Below are positions 24,701 to 37,570 of a DNA stretch of 64,000 nt, piece by piece. A program made the translations under genes and the position numbers. Source of the DNA: Sphagnum compactum (lineage: Eukaryota; Bryophyta; Sphagnopsida; Sphagnales); NCBI GenBank assembly GCA_965153455.1, contig OZ234498.1, forward strand, positions 14,446,001 to 14,510,000, given 5' to 3'. Position 1 is the stretch's first letter. The number at the start of each line of letters is the position of its first letter. Under the pieces are notes generated by a model. It was not told the DNA's origin and made no database searches. It saw nothing but the letters and a program-made list of their open reading frames with translations.

Positions 24701-25580
24701 TATATATTCATTTATTTAGCAAGGTGAAAAAAAAAATTAATGATTTTGGTATAATGTATGTAAACTGATGTTAAAACATTTAGGTGCTAAGAAGATATTC
24801 ATGATCTAAATTTAGGTTTGTTGGCACAGGGGTCCAAACATAAATTGTAGCGTTTTTCTAGGGGTGTATATATATTTTAAATTGTTCAATTTTTTTAAAA
24901 AATGCCCAAGATATGGCCTCCCGAAGTTTGGGGGGTCATTGCCTTACAAAAAAATCATCACCAAACATCCCACACCTTGGTCTTCAAGCAATGTAACCCC
25001 TATCAATGCACATACCATAATTGAAACATGTCCAACATCCATGTTATAACCAAAAGATTTCAAACCCAACATTGAAATTTGCCTTTTTAAAAATAAAAAT
25101 CACTTCCATTCAAAGGACTAAAACACAAGATGGAAATGAACAACCAAATCTGTGGTCATAGGTGGGTTTTTGTTTCATTAAAATCTAGTTACTAAACCTT
25201 TCTAAAGCAGGATCACTAACACCCACCACCCCTCGCCCCCCCAAATAGTGGTTTCCTTTCCTTTTCGCCCTTTCTCCTTTGTTGCATGGGCACGAAATAG
25301 GTTTGAACATTGTCATTTTTTATTTTATTGTTCCTTTTTAGCTCATTGGTGTCTCATTGGTGTCCTATTCTCTTACCTTCTCAACTCCTAATGTTGTTAT
25401 AAAAAATCCTAGCAAAGTTCTTAGTGTCAAATGTGTTAGTCATCTTCATGCATGGTATAAAACTTGAAGTACAAATAGGTATTGGTTTTGAGTTGATTAC
25501 TGATGATTTATTATGATGTGCCTATATTCAATGTAAATGCTATCACTTTTATGTTTCTATAACATTTGGTCATTTTGTGT
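21800..25580. other. AT-rich intergenic DNA, no gene seen
   Basis: Only short, stop-rich frames occur in either strand, and none is recognisable. Low-complexity A and T runs are frequent. No clear terminal repeats of the Harbinger relic could be found by eye. Confidence 0.5.
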
Positions 25581-27375
25581 TTCTAGGAAGTTTGAACACC
25601 CCCCCTGTTGATCTTTGTGTTGATCTTGAATTTTTTCATGTTTAAGTGTAGTTATGTTAATAGGAACCAAAAGCAATCGTAACCACTATTTAATTCTATG
25701 TTTTTTGCACCAAATGTTTTTTAAACGAATTTTAACTTGAAAATAAATTAAAAGATTTGCATATTATCAAATCTAATAGCTTATTCTATAAGTGTCCAAA
25801 ATATGAACTTATTTCATAAACATTTGGACCTTCAAAAGTAGTGTAAAAATACTTGTAACCACTACTTTTAAGGAATAAAAGGACTTGTAAATGGACTTGA
25901 AAAACTTTAAAAAATCACATATTTCTAGAAAAGTTTTAGCACAAACCTTAAACCCTAATACAAAAAAAAATTTAAATATTTTTTTGAAGATTTTTTTCGA
26001 GAATATTCTAAAAATATTCCCCAAAAAAGTCCTCTAAGGGGGCACCAGTGGCTCCTATTAATTCGTTTTCACCCATTTGTCTTGTGTTTCTTCATGTTCA
26101 CCTTGTGTTTTTGTAACACCCACCCCACCCCACCCCTTGTTGGTTTTTGTGTTCACCTTGTGTTGATTCTTCTTGGTTTTTTTGTGTTCATCTTGTGTTT
26201 CTACAAGGCCCTCCTTAGGTCCTTTTTGTGGTCATTTCATGTTTCTACAAGAACATTTGAACACCCCCCGCCCATCCCTCATTGATTTTGATGTTCATCA
26301 CATGTTTCTTCTTAGTTGTAACTTCTTTTGTGTTTTTTCATGTTCATCTTGTGTTTATGTAATGCCCACCCCCCTTTAGGTTTTTTTCATGGTCATATAT
26401 TTTTTTGGAGCATTTGAAACCCCCCCCCCCCCCTCTTCGACCCTTGTTGATATTCATGTTCACTTTGCGTGAACTAGATACAATGAAGCAACGGGACTAC
26501 TAAAAAAATACTTCATGTATTTTTTCCCAAAACAAACTTTTTCATGTGAATGAATTTTGGAAGAATTTTTTTTGCAACTTGTTATAATAAATGCTTTTAG
26601 TTGTCCAAGTACATGACATGTTTTTTTCTTCATCACTTTTGAATAAATATGAATTTTTGAAAGTGTCTTGATTCCTTGTAAATTCAATGTTTCATCTCTA
26701 AAAATGATAATAATTTCAAATCATAACCAATTTTTAAATTTCTACATTTTATGTTTTCTTGTGTAATAAACTACAACTTTTCTTAACACATCATGTACAT
26801 TTTACCCCATTTATGTGTGGCAAAAGATTTTCAAAGTTTTAAAATTCTAGATCAATTTTGAAAAGTTCTTTGAATTTTTAAAGTTTTACAATTCCACATA
26901 TCTTAGGGTATGATTTTTTTTTTAATGTGATTAATAGGTCTTTATCCTCTTGATTTTTTTCCCATCAAATGTATTTTATTATATGAGCCCTTTTGATAGT
27001 CCTTTGCAAAATTGACTCATATCTAATACGTTGTTCATTTTTAGAGGTCCTAAATCAAAACTTACTTAAAATTTCATCAAATGGATTTTTGGTTTGAATT
27101 TGACATTCATATGAATTAAAAAAAAATAACTTGCCATGATTGCCATGGCTTTAAATGGAAAAATATAAATATTTCTCTAATTTTGATTGTTTTTCTTCGT
27201 AGTTTGACACCTTTTTTGGCTTGTTGGATTATGATTACACCCTTTTGTGTTTTTGTAACACCCAACCCACCCCCCCCCAACCCGCCGCCCCTTATTGATC
27301 TTCCTATTCATCTTCTGTTTATGTAGCACCCAATCCCTTTCCTCAAACCCCCCTACCCACTTTTGTTGATCAATT
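25580..27375. repeat. Diverged C-rich interspersed repeat array
   Basis: Several copies of a segment close to GTTCATCTTGTGTTTYTGTA, followed by ACACCC and a C-rich tract and then CTTGTTGAT, occur near 25580, 26090, 26190, 26250, 26340, 26420 and 27245-27370. The C tracts reach 15 bases (26420-26434). Between them is AT-rich filler. No protein-coding signal is present. Confidence 0.5.
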
Positions 27376-27639
27376 ATTTATTTGGGGTTATTACAGGCAT
27401 GTTGCAACATGCCCTCATGTTCCCATCCGAGCCATTGCCCATTGTCTAGCCAATCCAACCAAGGTTCACACCTTTATAACCAAAAGGGTGAACTCATAAT
27501 CCAACTTGAAATTTTTTGATGAAATCTATATCTTGCATTTCTAATTACGTTAGTTAACCAAGTTGAAATGAAGTTTGTTTGTTATTGTTTTTCAAGTTCC
27601 CTTTGAGCTATTCTTTCAACCACAATTAATGAATGCAGA

Positions 27640-28100
27640 ATTCTTCTAGCTTTTTTTTCTTTTCCTTCCTTTGAGTTTTGTAATTGTTTCTGCTACTTCC
27701 TTTTCCATTGCCTTCCACTACATAATGTTTAAATATTCATTTCAAATATCTACAAGGCTTTGTGAATAGTCAATTAATGGTTCTTTGCCATGGGTCTTTC
27801 TTGTAGGTAGATGCAACAAGGACAACAAATTACCAATTGATAATGTTTGATGTGTTGTGTGTTCAAAGTTCTTGGTTTCCACCTCCCATTTCATTATAAA
27901 CTTGTATGTGTTCACAGCCAAAGGGCTTGAATTTGTTGCAACTTCTTGGTTTACAATTGCAGATTTTGTAAACATAACCTATGTGTTTAACTCCACCTTT
28001 AGGCACATCATCAACTAAGGATTCATGCCCTATGAAGTTTATTGTTGTTGCAATGTTAATGAGTTTTATTGCAACAAAATGTTTTCCCCATTGCATTTAA
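27640..28100 (-). pseudogene. Broken open reading frame, possibly transposon-derived
   Basis: Two overlapping minus-strand frames contain THQTLSIGNLLSLLHLP, then GKEPLIDYSQSL, then, after stops, NEYLNIM and WKAMEKEVAE. The EPL-x-DYS pattern followed by a Lys/Glu-rich helix resembles sequence that I associate with plant transposon-related proteins, but I cannot name the family with confidence. The frame changes and stops show that it is inactive. Confidence 0.3.
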
Positions 28101-31097
28101 TCGTTTTCTTTTTCATTGGATATGGATATTTGTCTTGGTCAATGATTGGTATAGGGTTTTGTCTACCCACCCATCATGTTTGGTTCACCATGGTTACTAC
28201 CGGTGGTTGACCATTACAACATTTTTTTTTTCCTAAAATTGTTTTGAAAGGTTTAAAGTAGGCCACATTTAAAAACTAAAATGCACGAGATGTATAGGAA
28301 TGTAAAATTATCATGTTTAATCCAAATGCTTGTGTTTGCTCAATTGTTTTTAAGTGACATGAGATCTATGCCAATTTAAGATTAACAAATTCCTATTCGT
28401 AAGGGAAATTCCACCTTGTACCAACCTCTTGAAAAAAGACAAGAATTTTTTGAAAAGGAAATTGAAAAGGTCATCCATGCTTTTGTGATTGTGCTTGTGT
28501 TTTAGACCTATAAAAGATAAGTATTTGAATTTCCTAAATTTGTCCAAGAAGCAAAAGAATGTGCAAGGTTAGGGTAAGTATCAAATGCTTATGCCTTTAG
28601 TTGTTGAGAAGGAATAATGAAAGCATAGAAATGTTTGAAGTCATCCCAAACTAATGTCTAATTTGTTGTCTCTATGCAAGTTATAGGTGTGTAAAACAAA
28701 TTGTAATTTCTAAAGCTTCATGAAACCTATATTTGTTGTGATTCCTTATATTATGTCTAGGAATTAGAGAATTTTGCACCCAATGATAGTATAAAAACTT
28801 TTTGAAATTGTGAGTGTAAAGTTCATGAACTAATGCAATTCTTCTTATTTGCCCTTATGAGATCACCCCTAAATCTTGCTTTTGTGATTGTTCTAGTTCT
28901 TGTGTTTCTTTTTCAACTATTATGAGATTTAATATATGTTGATTTAGGTTTTGTGATTTTTTCTTAATTATTATAAGGTTTGATTTGTGAAATCTAATGT
29001 TCTAGTTATATTTTGACTACTTCAAGTTCTAATCCATGATCTTCTAGTTTACTTTGATGTTTGGTGTTTATTGCTGAATACTTTCAAATTTCTATGAAGG
29101 ATTTGAGGTTCACACTATTTGAGAATTCTAACATGTTAACAGAATGGAAAGGAATAAAATTGAAAATGCCTTGCTTATATTCATGGTAAGCCCAAAACCC
29201 TTCAATTTGGTTTTGTTATTTAGACGAGAATGTAATGTGCCCAAAATTCAAGGGAAATTCAAAGTTTTCACTCCTTTAATGTGCAAATTAGAGGATCGAT
29301 GGGTTTTGCAATGCTTAATTTGTGATGGCCTCCTATGCAGTAGAACATATTTAGAACAACTACATTTGTGACCAATTATGTGATGTTTAATGTGACACAT
29401 CGACCCCATCATCAAACTATGTTTCTCCAACCTAAACTTGGGGTTTTATAAAACCATTTTAACACATTCCCTAAACCAAACACTAAAGATAACCCACCTT
29501 TTGGCCCTTGCCTATGGACATTTTGTTCTCCATATTTAATTTTTGTTCAAGTCAACACCCATCACCAACCTTTCTTTTGCCAACCCAAACTTGGGTTTAT
29601 GTAAAACCAGCCCATGGCAATTCCATAACCAAACATTAAAAGGACCCCCTATATTGCCCCCCTTGACTATTGATATTCAGTTTTTTTCATGTTTCTAATC
29701 ATCTGACTACCCATCACCAAACACTACCACACTGTAAAGCACCCAAAAAGTGTGCATTTACACCCAATTTATCCCTATGGCTGAACATAAAAACATATCC
29801 TTATCAGATCTGGAAAAATTTCAGAGCACAAATGCTCACAACTGAGCGTTTGGTCATATGTGAGACATATTTTGCTCGTAAGGATTTGCAGGATCTATAA
29901 TAACCCCCCCCCCTTTGAACTATATGGGTATTTGGTCATCGATCAGTGTTTGGTGATGGGCAAGCTTACCAGAGATGAAGAAGAGTCAAAATAGCTCAGG
30001 AAAACGGTTTTGCTCCTGCATATGTGCTCAGTTTGCTGAGGGTGGTAAAACGCGCAGCAAAGCTGTCCACACGCTAGAGAAGAGTGTAATAAACACGATC
30101 TGACCAGTGCTCCCTGTTTTAGGGTTGGCCAACATAATGATTGGTCCAGGTGGTTTGCTATGAGTAGTTCCCACATACTTGCAGTCCCCCTTTCACTTTT
30201 GTAGTTGGGATTGCAAAAAAGTAAATAACTAAACTTGAATGTGAGAAACATATTTGGAGGGTTACATACTGACCACGCACTGCTGGGGATGCTCTAAGCA
30301 GTTTCCAATTGATGGTGAATGGTTGAGTGCAGCGTCACAGAATCCCTCGTTCTGGAAATGCCCCACTTCTTGGGCCTTGGCTCTTCAAATTCAACCTAAC
30401 TGTTGGATTTAGGCTGAAATCTCATTACATTGTGGATGAATTCGCAAGAAGAACAGAACAAGAGGCTATGATTAATAAAAATACATATATGCCCACACAC
30501 AAAACACTGTAATACATACATACATATAGAAGGCTCCAACCATACACACAGTGAAGTGAGTATATACTCGGATATAAAACCAACAGGTATTTGTGCTGTT
30601 TCAAAGAACCACCCAACACTGGTCAAAACCTCAATGTACAGAAGGATGTGATGAGCTTTCTTTTAAAATTCGGAAACTGGAAGTAGGACAAAAAATCTCA
30701 ATGAAAGGAGGTGATGGGTTTCAAAAATCTTTCCTTGATGATAACTAAATGGCATCATTGCCAGTCTCATGGGATTCACTATGATTTAGCGGATTAGTTT
30801 ACAATGAGAAACTGATTCACGTGCAAATCAAACACATTTGAAGGTAATGGAGGGCACACCGGTCATGGATGATCCTTGTCTTGTAGATCCAAATTGATTT
30901 GGATATGTCCTCATCAGCTGTTGAGAAAGAGACGATCCAGAACGCGTGCATTAGCAACAGTGATCAATCGTTTGCCAAGGATGAAGAGATGATGAACAAC
31001 TGGCATCTTCAGTCGTTGCCAAGAAGGATGGAATTGTTGTTTCTATCTTGGTCCTCTTTCTTGATTTGAGGATCGAGATCACTTGGACATTCCCCAA
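28100..31097. other. Intergenic, downstream of the DUF936 gene
   Basis: No gene is supported. A diverged two-copy direct repeat lies at 29427-29726. A run of 10 C lies at 29904-29913. The part from about 29950 on is less AT-rich and probably includes the 3' untranslated region of the DUF936 gene near 31000-31097. Confidence 0.45.
29427..29726. repeat. Two-copy tandem repeat, about 150 bp per unit
   Basis: Units at 29427-29579 and 29580-29726 share CCAACCYAAACTTGGG near the start, ATAACCMAACAYTAAA-like sequence in the middle and ACCCATCACCAA near the end. They have diverged clearly, so the duplication is old. Confidence 0.55.
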
Positions 31098-34000
31098 TCA
31101 ACTCACTAGTTGAGGTTTTGAGAACACCAGAACGGAGGATACATTACCCAGGGCAGAAGCAGCAGATTCAACATGCTGCAACAAATAGTCGTAGATCTTC
31201 TTCTTTAATCTGGCTTTGGTGTCATCTAATTTGGTATTAAGCACTGCATTCTCCACCACACTTAACTGATCTAGCCAGTCATTGACTCTTTTCAGTTGCG
31301 ATAATATGCCTGCAACATGACAGTTTTCTTGTTGACTAATAACTTTATCTGCCCTCTCCTCATAGCCTTTAGTTGCAACCTGGAAGCCATTATCAAGAGC
31401 CCCCTCCATAAATTCAAGAAACCAACGTCGTGCTTCAGCCTCAAGCTGCTTTGCAAGCTCTGCTGTCTCAGTCATACCCTTTCCCTTAACCCAGGGGGAG
31501 CCAAGAGGTGCTTTTACCTCCTTAGCCTGCATTGCAGGTGTGATCTTACTTGTAGCTTTTGCACTCATCTTCAGAAGGCCCACTCTGCTACCACTGTGCT
31601 GGGTCTGCACTGGTACCTTCATTGGAGATTGTGGTCTCAACTCTCCAGTATCTTGCCTCCTCTCATTTCCAATTTGTGTCACAGATGACAAGGCTGCCCT
31701 GGTTGAAAATGGGGCTGCTGATGAACTCCTTGTGGATAATGATGGTGACACACTACGGAGCCTTGGTGCCAAGCATGGTGCCCCATCTATGAGTTGCTGG
31801 TTGCTAGACTTCTTAACAAAATTGTAGGCTCCACCTTCCTTGCTCTGTAGTGAGAAGGAAGCCAAGCCTGATAACAAGGCTGCATTCACCCATCCAGCTG
31901 CACAGTGAGCCTTGTCTGTAACATCTTGGACCTTTCCAGTGGAGTTCTCTTTTGGAACTTCTGCTGCAGTATCCAGGTTATGCCTTACACTGGCCAGCAC
32001 CTCAGCCACTGCTGTAGCATGTTTGAGAGACTGGTGAAGGCTTAGAAACTGTTCTACAGACTGCTGAGGAAACTCTGTCTTTGCACATGAGCACAGCTCT
32101 GCAAACATACTGTTGACAAACAATTACAGTTATTCATCAGTGATAATGTAAGAAGTTGGCCAGCTGGCAGGTCCTTTCTTCAAAAGAGTGCATAAAATGC
32201 AACAAATAGCTCATACCCCTTTGTCTTATGAAATTCAATAAATACTAAACTTGATCTCAAGTCAATGTCATCAGAAGCTAATTATTTGAGATTGTGTTGA
32301 GATAGGATAGTTGTGCAGATTGAGCTGCAGAATATTGAAAAAAATCTAGGTCGTGTTTCTTACCTGAGGCTTCGAAGTACACTCTCAGCTGCTGAAGCCT
32401 CTTGTAGAGCCTCAGCAGCAGCTACTGAAGCTGCATCTCTTATTTGTAAAGCTTTCTGCAAAATTGCACAAAAAATGCAAATCCATTACATGGGAGTAAC
32501 TGCAGCAAAGTTGAAAGACCCCACTAAACAAGGTTGCTCTAAAATGTTAATTCACAGACTAACAATAGAGAATTCAGTCATGGAACAGAGTAAGAACAAA
32601 TAAACAATACTAAGCCTCTTGCTATGATGAGGAAAGCAGATCCTTATTATACATACAGGTAAGAGCAGTTGTGGAGAATCATGTGCAGACTAACGCATCA
32701 GCAACACTGACATTGTGACATGCATAATCATTTCCAGGTTCCATGCATGTTCATTCTCTTCAAGCCAAAAACTCACTGAATCTTCTCTAGCTTGCAAGCC
32801 ACTAGGCATGTAAATTGAAGCTTTTTGCAACGCTGTTACCTTGCCCAATGGTGCAAGTATTCCTGGAAGTGCACCCCAGGGGACACCAATATCCGTCAAT
32901 TTTGAGACCAAAGACATCTCCTTGTTCCCAGTATGAGCTGGACTAAAATCTGGAGGTGACACAGGTCCCTTTTGAGTTGCGCCATTGTTAGCTTTGCCAC
33001 TAAGTTTTTTGGGATCTGTTTTCAGTAATGAAGGGCCCTTGTCCAGTGATTCTCTTGAGCTGAAGTCATATAATCTCCTTGAACAAGAAACCTAAACAAG
33101 GCAGACAATAGTGGTGAGGAAACCTATCAAATCCACCACCAAGTGAAGTACAATTGAAATCTTTCGAAAATTATCAAGGACCCTCCATAGTTTCATCATG
33201 ACATAACCTGAAAAGAAACTGCAAGAGCACATACAAATAGTGTCTCAGATTCAGACCAAATGACAAAGAGACCATGACATGAAGCTGCAGGAGAAGAGAA
33301 GGGAGAAACACCGAACGAATGTGGAAACTAAGCACTGCAGTTTCTTGCTTGTTGAGTTGCTGTTAACACCATATACAACATTGACTATCACAACATCACC
33401 ACTAACTTCCTAAGGTACTGGCAGTGACCATGTACCATGTGCCAATTCATACATCACCCAACATACCAAATTTCTGTTCGAACACATAAATAATGGGAAG
33501 ACTGAGCTGTGATAATGGCTAGCTCACAAACATAAAATGGAAATGAGAACTCAAAGAAAACCAAGCAGAGAAGGGGCATAAAGAATGGGAGGGGAGAAAT
33601 GCAAGAGTATAAGAGAAAGGACAAGAAAGAGAACATGATCTACCCTAATGTGACATCCCAAAGGATGAAACTTTCCTACCCATTCATCTAAACGAACTTA
33701 GGATCACAGGTATGGTTACACAAACTCTTACAACCATCCTTGCAACGGAGTGCAACAGGGGATAAGAAATTGAAGAGTGTGCTTTGCCATATCCTGCCCA
33801 TTGAAGGGGGCTGAATGGCAAAACATACAAACTGAGAACTGTTGTAGCTGCAATTCAAATGATTTGCACCTTGTGGAGACACAAAGGAGTGTGAGGAAGA
33901 AGACAGAGAGGAAAGTGCTTACAGTGGACCAAACACCAGCCTTCACTTGTTCTTTGGCTTGCTTTGGAGTGGTGCGATCTTTCCTGTCATTAGCACCATT

Positions 34001-35158
34001 AGCTCCCTCCCAGCTTTTTCTTAAACACTTTGTAGTGCCAGTGATGATCTCTCCTGATCGGCATCCACCACCACCTGTGGACCTTCTTTTGCTTGAATCT
34101 ACCTCTTTCCCTGCACTGACAGATCTTTTTGAAGTTGGAAGGACTTCCATAACCCTAGGAGAAGCTGCTTCTTTGTAAAGCGTCTTTCTATCTTCAGGGC
34201 ATGCTGCTACCACATTCCCTGATAACAATACTCTGTCTCCAGGAAGCGTCCTCCTGCCTGGAAATAATGAACTGGCAGGAGATTGCAACTTGGGTGGTGG
34301 AGTGGAGACTTTCGAGATACTGGTCTTAGGGGAGGAGCAAACTGGAAAAACCTTGGACTTCACTGGTCTTGATCTTAGTCGTGAGTTCGATCTCTGTTCG
34401 TCGTTTTTCTTCTCCACGACAGCGGAATTTGAACTTCGAGACAGCCTTCCTGTAAGCTGCTGCACTCCGAAGGCGTCTGACAATTTCTGGATAGAGTTCT
34501 CTGTTACTAGCTCATGCATATCGTTGTTCTTCATCTGCTGGTTGACATTCGCAGGAAAAGTAGTACTAGCATTGCCTTGTGAAGCGTTTGGGAGCTTTAA
34601 TCGAGTAGCTCCTGATTCTATGGACCTGCCTATAGCATTTTCTGTAGAGGGGTGGTTCAACGTGCCCGACAAGCTCCGAGAAAAACCTTCAAGGTCGGCT
34701 CTGGTTATGGTGTCGGAGTTGCAAAGATCCGGGTGAATCAGATCAGGATGCATTGCTGCCGCGGAGTCGTCTCTATAGTTCTTAGCCGTAACGACGGTTG
34801 CAATGAGATCTTCAGGAGTTCCAACGCATTGATGCCTACCTGCAAGCGGCCTGACGCCTCTAAGGAGAGGAACCGGGGAGGCGGCTTCAAGCCTATCAAC
34901 ATGGATAAAGTGCCCGAGCTGCAACTTGTCGCTGAGTATGAGATCGTCGTGTTCCTCCGCCAGTGATACATACGTGGCGTGAGATGAGTCCGAGACTTTG
35001 AGGTAGAAACCCTGGTTCGGCCACAGCTCACTTCCCGCAAGAGCAGGCACAATACTGATCACCTGCAACAGAGCAGACCGATGCTCTCCCGTGACCTTCA
35101 CATCCGAGTTCATGTGCTGGAGAAGTTTCAAGAGAACACCAGGAGTTAAGGTCGCCAT
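31098..35158 (-). CDS. DUF936 family protein, four exons
   Basis: Exons (minus): 35158-33923, 33091-32840, 32455-32364 and 32109-31098; phases 0, 0, 2; 863 residues. The ATG at 35158 opens the family's typical start [19 protein letters not shown]. The N-terminal DUF936 block continues with [52 protein letters not shown] and [14 protein letters not shown] (to about residue 120). A long serine-rich, basic linker follows (to about 460). The C-terminal block begins with [13 protein letters not shown] and [20 protein letters not shown] across exons 2-4. It continues with [30 protein letters not shown] and [15 protein letters not shown], then [13 protein letters not shown] near the end. This is the full domain layout of the plant-specific family. 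Its biochemical role is poorly known; from memory, some Arabidopsis members affect cortical microtubules. No transmembrane segment or signal peptide is evident. Confidence 0.93.
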
Positions 35159-37570
35159 TAGGCCTTCTCCGACAAAGCACAAAACGCCTTTTCTCCGGAG
35201 TGAGTGCTTGGAAGACAAGGTGCCTAACAAACAATCCACCAATGTAGCTTTGGCCTAAGAATTTGACAAGCCTCTGGTTTGGTCCTCGTTCTCACGGAGC
35301 CACAAGCTGCACCGCCCACTTCCTCTGCCTTCTCCGCCTCCCAAAGCCACACGATCTCTACCTAGAAAACGGCGCACATTCGAGCGACTTTTAGTACCAA
35401 ACTTCGGGAGCAAGAAATCCGCAACAAAAGACGCTAGACCGAGTTGCATTATATCGTATGAATGAGATACAAAGCCGGCATTACTCTCCTCCACAGTGAG
35501 CATCCAAAGAAAGATTGAGCCCTACCGAACGTCCAGCTCTATTACCGATCTCGTCAAAAAGCAGAAAAACAAATAAACAATCGAACGCCGTTTTCCTTAC
35601 AAACCCAAACAAGATGATAGAAGAAGCATTCTTACAAATGGGAGAAAGAAATTGGCCCGAGAGTAGCATCAGCAACAACAATAACAACAACAACAGGACT
35701 TCCATGGCGTCTGCCCTGCATCAAGCACCTTCAAACACGAGCAGAAGGCGCCACAGAGCTCCAAACTTGGAAAATTTTGGCTCAAACGAAACCTACTTTC
35801 TGCCACATCCGCGCTGCACCAACTGCCGATGATCGTCATTGGAAAAAGCGCGAGGATTACTAGTAGCAAATCTGACCAGCATCGAGACGACAGCTTCACG
35901 TCGCCAAGAGGAAAAAGACGACCTCGTCCCCCCGCGCGCTTTTTCGAAACTCTACTGGTAAGCATCCTACACGTGTCCAATCTAGGACCTACAAATAGGT
36001 AAACTTTACATAGGCACCTATATATAGACCTATTGAATTTATTCAAATTGAAAAAGAAAAGGGACCGTTGGGGGATTTAACTGTCCAGGTTTTCACCGTC
36101 TCGGGTAAAAGTAACAAGCGAGATATTGTTTTAGAAGGTAAGTACATTCTGAGAACCAAAGGGTTAAAAGTAACTTATCTTGGAGTTTTCTTTTCTTTTC
36201 CTTTTCCTCCCATAAATTCGTACATTGAGAATTTTTAAGAATTAATTTTTTTTTCTAAAGCTCTAAAATCTATTTTCTTTCTCTAATTTTATATTTTTTT
36301 ACTTTCTGATTCTCTATTTTCTTTCTCTAATTTATTTTCCTTTTCTATTTCTCTAAAATTTATTTTGGTCATATTAAAAAAAATTGAATTTTTTTTCAAA
36401 AGAAGCAGCAAAATCGTTTGATTTTTTTTCACTCGTAAAAAAAATAAAATTCAAAATTTAAAAATTAACAATATGTCAACATTTACAAAGTATAATTAAA
36501 AATCATTTTATTTTTTTTCTCTCTTTTCATCAGAAAACAATTATTATAAAATGTAAGTACGAAGTGATGCAAAATTAATTAATATGTTAATATTTTAAAA
36601 AATCAGCACACAACAAAAACAAATAACACTAATTAATATATGTTATACACTATTCATAGACATATATACATTTCAACTTATAAAACATAAAAATAACATT
36701 ATATTTTGAACAAAACATGTATTTTGAATAGACAAACAAACAACATTAAAAAATTATAAATAAAAATGATATAACAAAAAAAGAAACAAACAAAAAGAAA
36801 CGATAATTAATTAGTTTTTTTAAAAAAGAAAAAAAATGAAAATATATCAAAAACTACCAAAAAACAAAAAAAAATAACAAATAACACCCAAAATGTACAA
36901 AGAAAAACTACAAACCAACAAAAACACAATTTTGTTGACAAGCTAAGTAAGTAAAAGCTTTGAACAAACAAACAAAGAAGAAAAAATAAAGCGAGTGTGT
37001 TAAAAACTATTTTGATACGAAGCTCGAAGCTAGGACTTGATGACGAGTAAAACTTACACAAGGCAAAAAGAGGAGGGGGATACATGCAAAAGGGGCAAGC
37101 GCAAAGAGAAGAGGAGCTTGAAGGAACAAGAGGAAGAATGTGAAAACAAGAGCAAGTGCAAAGTACTCAAGGTGAAACAAGCACAAGAGTCAACCAAGAG
37201 GATCGAGAACAAATCTATGAACCTTTAAATTGGTTTTGGGACTAGTTTTGTGGATTTCTAGAACCTTCAATTCCAGTCATTTTCAAAAAGAATTTAGATT
37301 CCAGAATTAGTTTCTAATGGCAATTGCAAGAAAACTTGGAACCTCAGGTTTTTCATTCATAGCGTAATGCTATTTTATCCTTTCAATCCACTTTGCACCG
37401 AACATATTGTGCATATAATCCATCCACTAATTCAGCAGAAGTTGCACAACACCCCAAGAGTCTCTCTTCATGCTGGGTCCATAGTCTCTCCATTTACAAG
37501 CAGAACCAACAAACAAAACACATTGATAGAAAACAATGATCTCTTTTTTCTTCTATGATGCAAACTGAAA
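35159..37570. promoter_or_regulatory. DUF936 promoter side and intergenic DNA towards DPH6
   Basis: The part near the DUF936 start (35159-36050) is less AT-rich and may hold its leader. An ACACGTGT element with a CACGTG core lies at 35970-35975, and a TATATATAG-like box (minus-strand reading TATATATAGG) near 36020, about 860 bp upstream of the start codon. From 36050 to 37300 the DNA is extremely AT-rich with long A and T runs and no gene. The end near 37570 is probably the DPH6 3' untranslated region. Confidence 0.45.

Noticed and set aside
32690-32839. Continuation of DUF936 exon 2 as [16 protein letters not shown] and on to a stop at 32690
   Set aside because: The family sequence continues from LGK directly into [13 protein letters not shown] of the next exon. 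The GTAACA donor after AAG is therefore used and the extra sequence is intronic.
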